From the NCBI RefSeq assembly GCF_040412425.1, contig NC_089741.1, positions 46,956,858 through 47,020,857 of the forward strand: a DNA stretch of 64,000 nt, read 5' to 3'. Position numbers and translations under genes: made by a program. Each line of letters begins with the position of its first letter. The stretch's first letter is position 1. Origin of the DNA: Macrobrachium rosenbergii (lineage: Eukaryota > Arthropoda > Malacostraca > Decapoda > Palaemonidae). Of the stretch, positions 24,021 to 39,395 are shown piece by piece. The notes below the pieces were generated by a model. It was not told the origin of the DNA, did no database searches, and saw only the letters and a list, made by a program, of their open reading frames with translations.

Positions 24021-25659
24021 TACTAAGTACAGTCTTCACTGAACTCGTTTGTTACTTAGGAAGTCACACAAAACACAAAACAAATAAACAAAAAATAAAT
24101 AAAACAACCGTTCCCTAATGAAGAATAGCAGAGGAGGGAGGGACTACGCCCCACGCAAATTAAAGTCTTACCTAAGATTTAATTTCTAATTGGATTCATT
24201 TTGGATATCCGTTGCTCATAACCTCGAGTTGGAATAGCTATGCAACCTCCTACACAGATTTTAAACTTTTACCTAATATTACAAAAGAAAAAAGGTTATA
24301 TTTCTATATGGAAGCTCCCAAAGTCTATTACTATAAATTCATCATCACACCGAGTAAAATGTAAGAAAAAACCTGTCCAACCCAGCCCAGTAAAATCTTA
24401 AAAACTCATATACAACCCAGCCCAGTAAAATCATAAAAACTCATATAATCTCCAGTAACAACCGAAAGAGGTATTTTTATACATCACTAAGTTTTTGCTG
24501 TCTTACACGAACAACCTTCTAGTTTTATATGTCTATTATTTACAAGGTTTAACAAAGCAAAAATCTGTTACTGCTTTGGCTCTGTAAAGTAAACATCACG
24601 ATGTTGCTAGGTTGCATACAGCTGTTTAGAGGTGTAAGACCAAAAAATTCTTTATCAACCCGCACCTTATAATCGGTCAACACGAAGCCATGCACCATGA
24701 GAACTCTATCTAAATGTAGGTCTTGAAAAAATTCCCCTTCGCATTCAGGCTTTTGGCGAAAATCATTACCACAAGGTACGAGGAATTCTAGAAATTAGAA
24801 GCCACTGCAGCTTCAAAATATGTTTTTGGGAAATGTAGTCGATAGATTCTATAAAAAAAAGAACATTTATCGCATTCTTGAGAAAAACCACAATGGCAGA
24901 CTGCAAATACACCTAAACACTCAAGTAAAAACACACACAAACAGTGAACGTAAAATTGCATGAGCGTGTGCCGGCAACAGGTCACAAAAAATGATGAAGG
25001 CCAGGGCCCACTCTTCAGCGGTTCCAAATTAAGTACGACAGGTTTCTTAAAAATACAGACTATTAAAAAAAAAAAAGGCAAAAGAATGAGCATTGATTAT
25101 ATGTCCCAAAGAGCCGTTGGTTCGTTAGCTTTCTGCTGATTTACTCGACTGATCTGAGATTCTCAAATGCCACTGATGACGTTACTTGTTAAGAGAGAGT
25201 AACTGAATCAGCTCAAACCATAGCAAAGTAATAAAGCACGTCTCTAAATAATTACAGACAGAACTCAGTAGAAGATGAAAGAGTAATCCTTACACTGGAA
25301 TACCAGAAGGAAACACGAACAAAATAACAGACCTTGGCCAGGATATCAAAGACTTTCCCTACCGCTAAGCGTGACAACACGCACACGCACACACACACAC
25401 ACCACACACACTTATCATCAAACACGACATTTACGAGAATTTCTCGTCCGAACAAACCCGACAAATAACGGCATTTTGAGAAAACAAGAGTTGAAATAAT
25501 GAAAGTTTAAATAACGGCTCTCATGAAAAACTACGGCACGCTTAAAATAAACGGAAAGCTCTAAAATTCCTTTATCCTAAAGAGGTTCAAGGAACAAACC
25601 AGCAGAGGTCACAGTCAGTGTAAAGCAAGCAAAAATAAAGACAAGAATAACTAACTAAA

Positions 25660-25660
<1 letters not shown>
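24021..25660. other. AT-rich spacer, no gene seen
   Basis: A tandem duplication of about 35 bp at 24380-24447 (CAGCCCAGTAAAATC). (CA)n at 25382-25410. Frames up to 101 codons (24788-25093 minus) show no motif. Confidence 0.5.

Positions 25661-27238
<1,578 letters not shown>

Positions 27239-27316
<78 letters not shown>
27239..27316. repeat. (GA)n microsatellite
   Basis: About 77 bp of pure GA. Confidence 0.98.
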
Positions 27317-27319
<3 letters not shown>

Positions 27320-27645
27320 TTTTCCTACATTCCAGAATAACCATCATTGCCATTTATACCCTTCTTCAAATCGGATGATCAATTTGCAATTTGCAAGCAT
27401 AGGAACTTTTGACTATAATGGAGGGGACCAATAGATGCTGAATGGCAAACTGCAGACGTATATTAAAAACATTGAAAGCTCACAAGATCCACTTTGATGA
27501 TCACAAGGCCACTTTGCAATTCTTGTCTAGAAAATAACCGCTGCCGTATATTCATCATATGTTCAATTTACACAACTAGTAACAAACACATATATAACTA
27601 TATATGTATAACTGAATCAAGAAAATATGGAACATGATGAACATA
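27317..27645. other. Spacer, no gene seen
   Basis: Unique AT-rich sequence. Confidence 0.5.
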
Positions 27646-27718
27646 TAAATAAAGGCAAATGCCACGAATTACAGTGAAACAAAGTTGTTTCACTTTCCTC
27701 CGTTGTATCTGCCTTTAT

Positions 27719-27722
<4 letters not shown>
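27646..27722. repeat. Small nested hairpin beside (TA)n
   Basis: The outer arms AAATAAAGGCA and TGCCTTTATTT and the inner arms GTGAAACAA and TTGTTTCAC are exact inverted pairs within about 77 bp. It borders the (TA)n tract, so it is probably the end of a foldback or MITE-type element. Confidence 0.7.

Positions 27723-27814
<92 letters not shown>
27723..27814. repeat. (TA)n microsatellite
   Basis: About 90 bp of TA between two palindromic elements. Confidence 0.97.
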
Positions 27815-27816
<2 letters not shown>

Positions 27817-28032
27817 CACGAAACTACATATGTTGTTTAATATGCAATTCACGCTACCTCAGGAATATCCCCGATGGGGAATTATCACCGAAAGGGAATT
27901 TTTATAAGTGATAAATGGGCGGTACTGATCCATTTATCACTTACAAAAATTCCCCTTCGATGATAATTCCCCATCGGGGATATTCCCGAGGTAGTGTGAA
28001 TTGGATATTAAACAACATTTGTAGCCTCATGA
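27815..28032. mobile_element. Palindromic foldback element, two head-to-head arms of about 103 bp
   Basis: The left arm (27815-27918) carries TGTTGTTTAATATGCAATTC, CTACCTC.GGAATATCCCC, GGGGAATTATCA and TTTATAAGTGATAAATGG. The right arm (27930-28032) carries the same segments inverted. Only about 11 bp (GCGGTACTGAT) separates them. Mismatches are few. The outer segment (ACAAATGTTGTTTAATATC) is one I associate with dispersed decapod repeats, from memory. It is preceded by (TA)n, a common junction for such elements. No target duplication could be fixed. Confidence 0.8.
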
Positions 28033-28264
28033 TTGTATATAAATCACGGTGTGATAAATCGTCATATAAAGTGCAGGATTTCCATTTTACACACTGGTAC
28101 AAGGAATGATCATATACAAATTTCATTACAAGTCTTAATTTTCCACGTGAATCGGTTTCAATCATAAACGGAGCCGGGAAAAGTACATTCAAGATCTCGT
28201 CCTCGTTATAATATCGACTTTCACTACAAACAATTGTTATAGCGCTGATTCCCACTGTAAGCAA
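27941..28264 (-). other. 107-codon frame over foldback arm and adjoining unique sequence
   Basis: The frame is not low-complexity: the N-terminal part is inside the 30-bp array, the middle (EILNVLFPAPFMIETDSRG, then KLRLVMKFVYDHSLYQC) is unique, and the C-terminal part is translated foldback arm. I recognise no family. It is probably a chance frame, or part of the unique region of a larger repeat. Confidence 0.2.
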
Positions 28265-28765
28265 CTGTTATAATATCGACTTTAACTGTCAGCAATTAAT
28301 ATTGACTTTCACAGTACAGTAATATTTACAATATTGACTTTCACAGCAAAGCAATATCTATAATATTGACTTTCATGTAAGCAGTTGATATAACATTTAC
28401 TTTCACTGTAAAATAATATCTATAATACTGACTTTCATATAAACAATCATTATAATAATACTGACTTTCATGCAAGCAATTGTTATAATATCGACATGAA
28501 CTGTCAGCAATTGATATATATATAATATTAACTGTCACTGTAAAGCAATTCCTGTAATATTGACTTTCATGTAAGCAATTGCTGTAACACTGACGTTCAG
28601 GTAAGCAACTGCTGTAACACCGACTTCCATGCAAGCAGCTGTTATAACATCGACTTTAACTGTCATCAATTGATATAACACTGACTTTCACTGTAAAGCA
28701 ACTGCAGTAATACCGACTTTCATGTAAGCAACAGTTATAATACCGACATTCACAGTGAATCAACC
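28195..28765. repeat. 30-32-bp minisatellite, about 18 copies
   Basis: Units such as GACTTTCATGTAAGCAATTG + CTGTAACACT (30 bp) alternate irregularly with 32-bp variants containing CACTGTAAAGCAA. GACTTTCA and GTTATAAT are the best conserved words. Divergence is greatest at the left edge. The minus frames (28341-28634, 28656-28856) are translated repeat. Confidence 0.88.
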
Positions 28766-31072
<2,307 letters not shown>

Positions 31073-31517
31073 GTAGAAAAATGCGCCGCAGTTTCTTCGG
31101 CGCAATCGAATTTTCTGCACAGCCGCTACAGCGTATAATCAAGGCCACCGAAAATAGATCTATCTTTCGGTGGTCTCGGTATAATGCTGTGAGCCGCAGC
31201 TCACGAAACTTTAACCGCGGCCCGGTGGTGGCCTGGCCTATACCGTTGCCAGAAGCACGGTTATGGCTAAATTTAACCATAAATAAAATAAAAACTACTG
31301 AGGCTAGAGGGCTGCAATTCGGTATGTTTGATGACTAGAAGGTGGATGATCAACATACCAATTTGCAGCCCTCTAGCCTCAATAGTTTTTAAGATCTGTG
31401 GGCGGATAGAAAAAGTGCGGACAGAAAAAAACGCGGACAGAAAAAAATGCGGACAGAATAAAGTGCGAACGGACAGACAAAGCCGGCACAATAGTTTTCT
31501 TTTACAGGAAACTAAAA
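31073..31517 (+). mobile_element. Hairpin-array repeat, copy 1
   Basis: This is the most complete copy. In order: end hairpin GCGCCGCAGTTTCTTCGGCGC; hairpin GGCCACCGAAAATAGATC + TATCTTTCGGTGGTC; a unique block with GGCCCGGTGGTGGCC and TTGCCAGAAGCACG; a large hairpin (left arm from AAAACTACTGAGGCTAGAGG near 31291, right arm to CTAGCCTCAATAGTTTTT near 31389); tandem GTGCGGACAGAAAAAA units; then GCCGGCACAATAG and a terminal hairpin TAGTTTTCTTTTACAGGAAA + CTA. It has no coding capacity. I could not fix target duplications. Confidence 0.88.
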
Positions 31518-31528
31518 TCTGTCCGTTT

Positions 31529-32098
31529 TTAAGTACTTCCATGTTGATATAAAACATTAAAAAAAGCCACCTCGTTAACATTAACGTCAGGAAACACTTC
31601 CACAGACCCAGACTTCTCACTTCCTGGTAGACACGGTTCGTAGTGACCTACAACTTGACAAGCCTTACAACCACTCCCCCCCTCCCTCCCTCCCCCCTCC
31701 CCCTCCGGGAGGGCTTGAAAAGAATATTCAACACTTTTCGAATCAGGCCAAAGGGGTTTGACCAGATTTACATAACGGAAAAAACGAGAAGGAATTAGAG
31801 AGACAGTGGCGGGGGGTGGGGAGAGAAGGATAGGAGAAAGGGGGAGAGGGAGAAGGAAGAGAAAGAAAAAGGCAGAAGTGAAGAAAAGAATGGTTTTGAT
31901 TGGACGTGAGACTGACGAGGGAGGAAGAGGCAGAAAGAAAAGGTGGCTACGAGGAAGCCGTCCAGGAAGATAAAAGTGGGAATGAAACTGGAAGGAGAGT
32001 ACAGGAAGCCACATAGGAAATATAACATGACTGATTGCAAATATTATCGGTGCGCAAAAACCTAAGAAGAAAGTGGCAATTAAAAATACATAGTCCAA
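31529..32098 (-). other. 189-codon frame in a purine-rich region, probably not a gene
   Basis: The plus strand is strongly purine-rich at 31780-31960, which alone keeps a Ser/Leu/Phe/Pro frame open on the minus strand. The N-terminus is hydrophobic and resembles a signal anchor. It starts inside the neighbouring 41-bp array, which argues against a real start. The 3' part shares the 21-bp word TTTCCTGACGTTAATGTT + AAC with 39677-39697, so part of it is dispersed repeat. Confidence 0.15.
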
Positions 32099-32405
32099 AA
32101 ACCCTAAAAAGAAAGCGGCAACTGAAAATCCATAGTCAAAAACCCTAAAAAAAAAGTGGCATTTAAAAATCCATAGTCAAAAACACCAAAAAAGTGGCAA
32201 TCAAAAATCCATAGTCAAAAACCCTACAAATGGCCATTAAAAATCCATAGTCAAAAACCCTAAAAAGAAAGTGGCAACTGAAAATCCATAGCCAAAAACC
32301 CTTAAAAAAGGTGGCATTTAAAAATCCATAGCCAAAAATCCAAGAAAGGTGGTAATTAAAGATCTAAAGTAAAAAATCCTAAAAAAGTGGCAAGTCAAAA
32401 TCCAT
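32053..32405. repeat. About 40-bp minisatellite, about 9 copies
   Basis: The unit is AAAAACCCTAAAAAGAAAGT + GGCAATTAAAAATCCATAGTC. Lengths vary from about 34 to 42 bp, mainly by loss of A residues. Confidence 0.93.
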
Positions 32406-32860
32406 ACTTCTTTCTAAACAAAAACAAAAAAAAAAAAAACTAATTATCAACCAAAACATGTTCATATCAAATCAATGTCTGGGTGGCGCCGGGCCTTCTG
32501 GCGCACAAACACGGGAACATACAAAACAACAGCAACAACATCAACTAGAACAACATATCAGCAACAGCTTCAATGATAAACAAAGGCTTAGCGCCGCCTG
32601 ACCTATGACACCCTTGACCTACATTTTCCCAACCAGAGAGGTTACTGTCTTCCACGTGGATTCCGTATTTAAATTTCATGGGAAGCCGTGACTCAGAAAT
32701 AATTCAATTATTTTTTTTTTTTAAATCAAATTTTTGAGTAAAAGAAAAACCTTATTTACTTCATAAGCGATGTTTCGAATTTCATGCAAAAAAATAAAAA
32801 CGAAGCCATTATTTATTAAGCAGAAAGGTTCCCCATTTTTTTCATATACAGCTTCACACG

Positions 32861-32906
<46 letters not shown>

Positions 32907-33276
32907 GACACACACACACACACAGTGACAACCACAACCAAACAATGATGAAAAAAAAAAAAAAAATGGCAAAAAAGTTGATAAACTATCAAAGACAATG
33001 CTAAACAATACAAGTGCACGATCATTGCCAATAAGCGATAAGTAAATCACACAGATAAAGATAACGTTAAGTCACAAGCCTGCTCTCTCTCTCTCTCTCT
33101 CTCCATTAATGTTCGCTAATACGCAATTTCCCTACACATCATTACGGCTTTAACCTGCCGGTAATTGGGGACAACGCGTGCATTTACCAATCTCCCGTTT
33201 TGGGCGCTCTCGCCAATCACATAGTTTACTGCACTTCGATCATAATTAGGCGATAGTTTCATTTAAGCAAAAACAA
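32406..33276. other. Spacer, no gene seen
   Basis: (CA)n at 32862-32926 with two CAGTGACA breaks; poly(T) at 32710; poly(A) at 32947-32965; (CT)n at 33082-33103. 32465-32510 is GC-richer (GGTGGCGCCGGGCC). No gene motif. Confidence 0.5.
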
Positions 33277-33700
33277 CTACAAATGCAGTATCAATACTTA
33301 TCATTATTATTTTATAAACAAAACTGTGCGTAAAAACTCGTATTTCGATATATATCATTATCGTTTTTTAAAGAATTTAAATATTTCAGGGCAATAATCC
33401 CGTATTTTTTCAAAAATAACAAACGCAGTACTTTATAAACAAAAACAAAAAACATTTGTGCGTAAAAACCCGTATTTCCATATATATCATAATTATTTTT
33501 TAAACCAATATAAACATTTATGGAAAATAATCCCGTACTTCCTTAAATGTAACAAAAGAAGTATATACCAATATTTATCATTCTTATTTTATAAAAAATA
33601 ATTGTACATAAAAACTCGTATTTCGATATATATTATTGTTTTTTAAACCAATACAACCATTTATGGGCAACAAACCCGCATTTCTTTAAATGCAACAGGA
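33277..33700. repeat. About 133-147-bp tandem repeat, three copies
   Basis: GTAAAAACTCGTATTTCGAT and its variants occur at about 33327, 33460 and 33607. Each is followed by TATATATCATT, ATTTTTTAAACCAAT and AATAATCCCGTA or an equivalent. Copies are clearly diverged. Confidence 0.88.
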
Positions 33701-33773
33701 CCAGCAGCTACACCTTCTAACCTTTTTTTATGGATGAAGTTGCTAGCCCCGAGCCCCCTTTCTTGAAGAGATT

Positions 33774-34153
33774 ACTTTTAGTTTTCTGTAAAAGAAAACT
33801 ATCCTGCCGGCTTTGTCTGTCTGTTCGTCCTCAGATCTTAAAAACTTCTGAGGCTAGAGGGCTGCAAATTGGTATGTTGATCATCCACCCTCCAATCATC
33901 AAACATACCAAATTGCAGCCCTCTAGCCTCAGTAGTTTTTATTTTATTTAAGGTCAAAGTTAGCCATAATCGTGGATCTGGCAACGATATAAGACAGGCC
34001 ACCACCGACCCGTTGTTTAAGTTTCATGAGCCGCGGCTCATACAGCATTATACCGAGAGTCACCGAAAGATAGATCTATTTTCGGTGGCCTTTATTATAT
34101 GCTGTACAGAAAACTCGAATACGCCGAAGAAACTTCGGCGCATTTTTTACTTT
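33774..34153 (-). mobile_element. Hairpin-array repeat, copy 2 (inverted)
   Basis: Opposite orientation to the other copies. It begins with the terminal hairpin TTAGTTTTCTGTAAAAGAAA + ACTA, then GCCGGCTTTGTCTGTC, the large hairpin (GAGGCTAGAGGGCTGC near 33850; GCAGCCCTCTAGCCTC near 33917), the block with AGGCCACCACC, the GATAGATCTATTTTCGGTGG hairpin, and the end hairpin GCCGAAGAAACTTCGGC. The GTGCGGACAGAAAA units present in copy 1 are missing here. Confidence 0.88.
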
Positions 34154-34895
34154 TGTAGGCCTGGACCGACCTACAGACCTAGCATGCTTGAGCCGAGCGC
34201 TTCACAACTCCGGCACAGCGACCATCTTGGCTGACTGCACCTTCAGAAGATGCGTATTCTTAGCGCACGTAGAAATCTGCATATAAACACACCAACAAGT
34301 ACAAATAAAAGCTTTAATCTATACGAGGATATATGCTATATATGTGCTAACATGACACCAACCAAAAAGTTTTGAAAACGAGGTGAGTTCATTTCGTATA
34401 AAGGAAAAAAATATATTTAAAAACGGCTATACTTTCCGACAACTATTCTGTATTCGGATTTTTATTTGCATGATTGTTTTCTTTGTCTCCTATAACATTA
34501 TTTTAATAAACTCAATTGCTTTTTCCTTTCCTTCCTCTCGTTTTCTTCTCTCGCGCATGCCTAAGAAAGGGCATCAACTTCTCCGTCAAGTAGGTCTTAA
34601 AATAAAAAAAAATTCTTAAAATAAACACAAATTCTGTCCTAAAAAAAAAAAAAAAAAAAAAAAAACTCATATTTTGTACACAACAGAATAACATTTGGTT
34701 TTCTTTCCAAAAAATACATGCGCTACAAAAACTCCGTTTTCCAAACGAATAGTTCCAAAATCGAAGATTCAAAAGTTTTAGAATTTGTTCAAGAGTTTCG
34801 TAACTTGTTCGAAAGTTTTATAATTTGTCAGCCAATCTTTCAAAAACCTCCCCTACAACAAAGCGCTAAACAAAGGTCTTTCTATATATAACTAG
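34154..34895. other. Spacer, no gene seen
   Basis: Poly(A) at 34639-34665. No convincing frame. GAAAGTTTTA / AAAAGTTTTA words recur at 34770-34820. Confidence 0.5.
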
Positions 34896-35298
34896 CGAAA
34901 AATGTGAAGAAGTTTCTTCGGCGCAATCGAGTTTTCTGTACAACTTATAGTCAAGGCTACCGAAAATAGATCTATCTTTCGGTGGTCTCGGTATAATACT
35001 GTATGAGACGCAGCCCATGAAACTTTACCTACGACCCGGTGGTGGCCAGTCCTATATCGTTGCCAGAAGCACGATTATGGCTAACTTTAACCTTAAATAA
35101 AATAAAAACTACTGAGGCCAAAGAGCTGCAATTTGGTATGTTTGATGATTGGAGGGTGGATGAACAACATACCAATTTGCAGCCCTCTAGCTTCAGGAGT
35201 TTATAAGATCTGAGGGCGGACAGGAAAAATACGGAAAGAAAAAAGTGCGGAAAGGACAGACAGAGCCGGCACAATAGTTTTCCTTTACAGAAAACTAA
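34896..35298 (+). mobile_element. Hairpin-array repeat, copy 3
   Basis: Same order as copy 1. The left end is damaged (GTGAAGAAGTTTCTTCGGCGC), and the left arm of the large hairpin has extra changes (GAGGCCAAAGAGCTGC against the right arm GCAGCCCTCTAGCTTC), so its stem is weaker. The terminal hairpin TAGTTTTCCTTTACAGAAAA + CTA is kept. Confidence 0.87.
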
Positions 35299-35504
35299 AC
35301 ACACTACAAAAGTCTATCACGGAATCATCTTTCAACGGAGGCCGTTTATAAAAACACCGATTACAAGAATGACAGTTTGCTTTAGGCCTGTGGCAGATTA
35401 GGGATCAGAATTTCCCATCCTGTCGAATCTGCTTCGATGAAAAAAAAAAAAAAAAAAAAAAAAATCTGCGTCAGCTAAGATGTCAGGTGTTGCTAATCAT
35501 CTAA
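35299..35504. other. Spacer with poly(A)
   Basis: Poly(A) of about 23 at 35441-35463. No gene. Confidence 0.5.
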
Positions 35505-35900
35505 ATCGTGCAACCCTATTTCAACATGAAATTCTCCTCAGTTTCTCACTATTTCAAACCTACTTCAAAATGCATCCCACTACGTATTTCACTACGCAAA
35601 ACGTATTTCAATATGAAATTCTATTCGGTTTCTTACAATTTCAGACCCATTTCAAAAGGAAAAACATCCAATTTCCTTTCCAAAAATATATGTTACAAAA
35701 ACATTTTGTATGTTACTATCCCAAACATGTTCCAGCACAGAACATATTCCAGTTCCCCCTTCCCTTATCCAAAAACTATTTCAACAACGAATCGATTCTG
35801 GTTTCTTCATACTTCAAACCTATTCCAACGTGGATTCCATTCCAGTTCCTCACAATACCAAATCCATTCCAACAAGGAATTCATTCCTATTCACCGCTAT
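35505..35900. repeat. Strongly diverged tandem repeat with overlapping open frames
   Basis: The words TTTCAACATGAAATTCT, TTTCAATATGAAATTCTATT, CAGTTTCTCACTATTTCAAA and TTCAGACCCATTTCAA recur with a rough period of 45-50 bp. All three plus frames are open (up to 181 codons, 35480-36025) with Phe-Gln-rich repeats, the pattern of a decayed minisatellite rather than a gene. Confidence 0.55.
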
Positions 35901-36288
35901 CTCACATATCCACGTCCTTTCTATCCGCCTTCTATTACAGGCCCAGTCACCTACGACCTACTTTCAACCACCTTCCGACACTTCCCCTTCCATCTCGAAT
36001 AAGCTCAGCAAACAGGCAACTATAAATAGACGCCATCTGTTGAATGAGAAGACGCATCCCAGAATGGACTTCAATTCTGGAAAACGCCTTCATAAAAATA
36101 TCCCCGGAAAAAAAAAGAAAAAAGTTGCGTTATGAATAGATTTCAGACGCAGAAAGTAGATCACTATGTGACTGACATAAAGCTTGTGTTTATAAACAGA
36201 ATGTCCTCCCCCATATTCTTCGTTCGTCTTCTATGAAGAGTCTTCTGATTAAGTAAACAGAAACATGAAAGAATGAACGTTACAAACT
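35901..36288. other. Spacer, no gene seen
   Basis: Tail of the frames from the preceding repeat, then AT-rich unique sequence. Confidence 0.45.
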
Positions 36289-37025
36289 CAAGGTGTCTTC
36301 ACGTAAAAATGAAATATTTTCTTTTCGTTTCTTCTCCGTATTTTCTTCACGTTAAAATTACTAATATTTATTTTATTTTCTTCACGCGAAAATTACAAAT
36401 ATTTACTTTATTTTCTTCACGTGAAAATCACAAATATTTACTTTATTTTCTTCAGGTTGAAATTACAAATACTTACATATTTTTTTTTTCTTCGTAAATC
36501 CTACATAAAAATGACAAATATTTACTTTTCTTGTATGCGTTTTCTTCGCGTACAAAATTATAAATATTTACTTGATATTTTTTTTCAAGGATCATCTTTA
36601 CATAAAAATGACATATATTTACCTGTTGAATCTTCTGCGCATTTTCTTCGCGTAAAAAAAATAACATACATTAAATTGACATTTTTTTCTACGTATCTTC
36701 GCGTAAAAATGACAAATATCTGCTCGTTTCTCTTCTACGTATCATCATCGCGTAAAAATGACAAATATCTACTTGTTCCCTTCTACGCATCTTCTTCGCG
36801 TAAACGTGACAAATATCTCCTTGTTTCCCCTTCTACATATCTTCTTCACGTAGAAATTACACATTTACCTCTTGATTCTTCTACTTTTTTTCTTCGCGTA
36901 AAAATGACATGCATTAAATCGACATTTTTTTTCTACGTATCTTCGCGTGAAAATGACAAATATCTACTTGTTTCCCTTCTAAGTCTCTTCTTCGCGTAAA
37001 AATGAAAAATATCTACTAATCATTT
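36289..37025. repeat. 35-to-47-bp minisatellite, about 16 copies
   Basis: The core TTCTTCGCGTAAAAATGACA + AATAT is repeated throughout. Units are 35 bp at the left (36345-36480, e.g. TTCTTCACGTGAAAATCACA + AATATTTACTTTATT) and grow to about 46-48 bp at the right by adding TTGTTTCCCTTCTACGTA. The 192-codon plus frame across it is translated repeat. Confidence 0.9.
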
Positions 37026-37483
37026 CTTCTGCTTACAATCATCTCTCCTTGAAATGACCTGATCGCCATTAACGCCCATCAAAGATACACGTTAACTCTC
37101 CTTCCTGTCACTACCTTTTATACTTACACGCTTTGTATTCTTTCGAATAAGCACCGGTCCCAAATGAGTTAGCAAAAACCCTTCCACACGAAGCACCTTT
37201 TCTGTAAAGCAAGCGCTGACTCCCCGTGAGCAAGCAACATATTTCAACTCGCAATGCAATAATCCTTTGCATGCGTGGCAAACGGTTCTGCTTGGCCCTA
37301 AGCTGAAAGCAAGTGAAAGTTTCATATCAACAACTCTTCAATGGCCCTGTCAGTTTTTTTTTTTTATTGGCCAAGTTTGACGAGTTATTTATTTAGACCA
37401 ACAATAATTAATACTTCGAAAATGCTGTTTTTTTTTTCACAGCATCCATAAAGAGATGATCGCCTTCAGTACTGAGTCTGTTA

Positions 37484-37484
<1 letters not shown>
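37026..37484. other. Spacer, no gene seen
   Basis: A 77-codon minus frame (37092-37325) shows no known motif. Poly(T) runs at 37353 and 37429. Confidence 0.45.

Positions 37485-37557
<73 letters not shown>
37485..37557. repeat. (AAT)n microsatellite
   Basis: About 72 bp of pure AAT. Confidence 0.98.
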
Positions 37558-37558
<1 letters not shown>

Positions 37559-37865
37559 GCAGTTTAATATAGTGTATTCACCAGTATTTAATCTACATTT
37601 CATCCTTTTATTCTTTACTTATCCTTATTGCATGTTTTCATCCGTTTTCCTCTACGTCTTTTTCGTTATTCAATTCTGTGTTTATCCTCTGCTTTCCCCA
37701 CACTCTTCAACTTGTCCTCCCCTCTTCACATGAGGGGAATAATCCCCTCAGAATTCCCCTCACAAATCCAACCCTCCCCCACGCCAACTAAAGGCGCAAC
37801 CCCCACAAAATCCAGCCATCCACTACATTCCTCCACCCCTGCCCCTTACTCACACGGTCAATTCC
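37558..37865. other. Pyrimidine-rich spacer
   Basis: C/T-rich on the plus strand. CATGAGGGGAATAATCCCCTCA at 37728-37749 forms a short perfect hairpin (GAGGGGA/TCCCCTC). No gene. Confidence 0.5.
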
Positions 37866-38130
37866 CCCTCCCAAATCCCTAGATACCATAATCCATTCCC
37901 TCCCAATCCCTCTTCCTTCTCCCTCCCAAATCCCTAGTCAGCATAATCCATTCCCTCCGAATCAGCCCTTCCTTCCCCCTCCCAAATCCCTAGTCACCAT
38001 AATCCATTCCCTCCCAATCCCCCTTCCTTCTCCCTCCCAAATCCATACCTACCATAATCCATCCTCTCCCAATCCACCTCCCAAATCCCTAGCTACCATA
38101 ATCCATTCCCTCTCTCTCAAAATCCACCCC
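37866..38130. repeat. About 55-bp pyrimidine-rich minisatellite, five copies
   Basis: The unit is CCCTCCCAAATCCCTAGTCA + CCATAATCCATTCCCTCC + CAATCCCCCTTCCTTCT. The last copies are shortened. Confidence 0.9.
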
Positions 38131-38382
38131 TTCCTATATCTTGTTCCACCTCCTCCCCTCTCATAACCTATCCCCCCCCTACCCTGAGACCCCTTACCAC
38201 GTCTGTGCCTCCGGCAGGAGAGTCCGATGACTCCCTTACCCTACCCCCTACCCGCTACCCAGCCAAGCTCAGGCAGGAGAGCCCCAAGGGGAAGCGACCA
38301 ACGTCCTGACCTAGTTAACTTGCATTCACCACATAAATGACGCCGGCCCGCCGCCCCCGAGGTCATTAAGGGTCGTGGGGGC

Positions 38383-38450
<68 letters not shown>
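38131..38450. repeat. C-rich segment and (GA)n
   Basis: 38131-38384 is C-rich and GC-richer than most of the window (GGCAGGAGAGTCC and GGCAGGAGAGCCC about 65 bp apart; CGCCGGCCCGCCGCCCCCGA). 38385-38450 is (GA)n. No gene motif. Confidence 0.7.
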
Positions 38451-38453
<3 letters not shown>

Positions 38454-39290
38454 CGGAAAAATGAATTAAAAGCTGCGAGGGTGGAGACGAAGGGAAAAGA
38501 ACCATAAATGAATAATTAAGGAAATCAAATTAGAATTCACGGACGAAAAGGAAGAGAGAAAATGAAGCAGAAATGTCAACCAGAATATTAAATTAAAACG
38601 TAATGAACTGGCAAAAAGAAAAATAACTCATAATATTGGACAACAAAGTGATAGAGAAAATATGTAACTCAAAATAACAAACTAGCAATGAATTACAAAC
38701 AAGCAAATTAATGGAACTCTTAATGTCTGGGTTTCAAAAGACATTATTTTGATTACTCATTTGATCTTTTCTGTATTCGAAGCAAAAAAATACAATCAAA
38801 TACAGTGGAGAGCATTGACCCAGTTCTCCAATATCCACTGCGCCTCGACTGACATCAGCAGTGGCTTTGGTGCTTGGTGGTTAGTCGACGGCGGTGGGTA
38901 GTAGCCAGGGTCGAAAATGAGCACTAGGATTGCTACCGCATTCTAAATGAATTGCGAGAACCAGAACGTTAAATATCCTCTGAAAGTCCACTAACCCTCA
39001 CCTCTAAAAGAAATTAGATACATATTTATATATAATATATATTATATATATACATATGTATATATATAATATATATACATATATATATGCATATATATCT
39101 TCACAATTTAACCGAGAGAGTCAAGAGTCTCCTTGACTCTCACACAAGACAAAACATAGACCACTTGATCTGACCTGCCTCAACACCAAATACTCAAGAG
39201 CGGAAAACCACATATGAAGCGCACACAGTATGAGGGTCGTGCGCACATAAGCGAGCGTGTCCGTGTGTGTGTGTAATTAAGCATGTAAGT
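38451..39290. other. AT-rich spacer, no gene seen
   Basis: TA-rich imperfect palindromes (ATATATAATATATATTATATATA) at 39027-39100. The hairpin GAGTCAAGAGTCTCCTTGAC + TC is at 39118-39140. Confidence 0.5.
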
Positions 39291-39311
39291 ATGTATGTAT
39301 GTATGTATATG

Positions 39312-39393
<82 letters not shown>
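39291..39393. repeat. (TATG)n / (TA)n compound microsatellite
   Basis: TATG units to about 39308, then GTATAT units, then about 70 bp of TA. Confidence 0.97.

Positions 39394-39395
<2 letters not shown>

Noticed and set aside
36421..36999. 192-codon plus-strand frame
   Set aside because: It is a translation of the 35-47-bp minisatellite.
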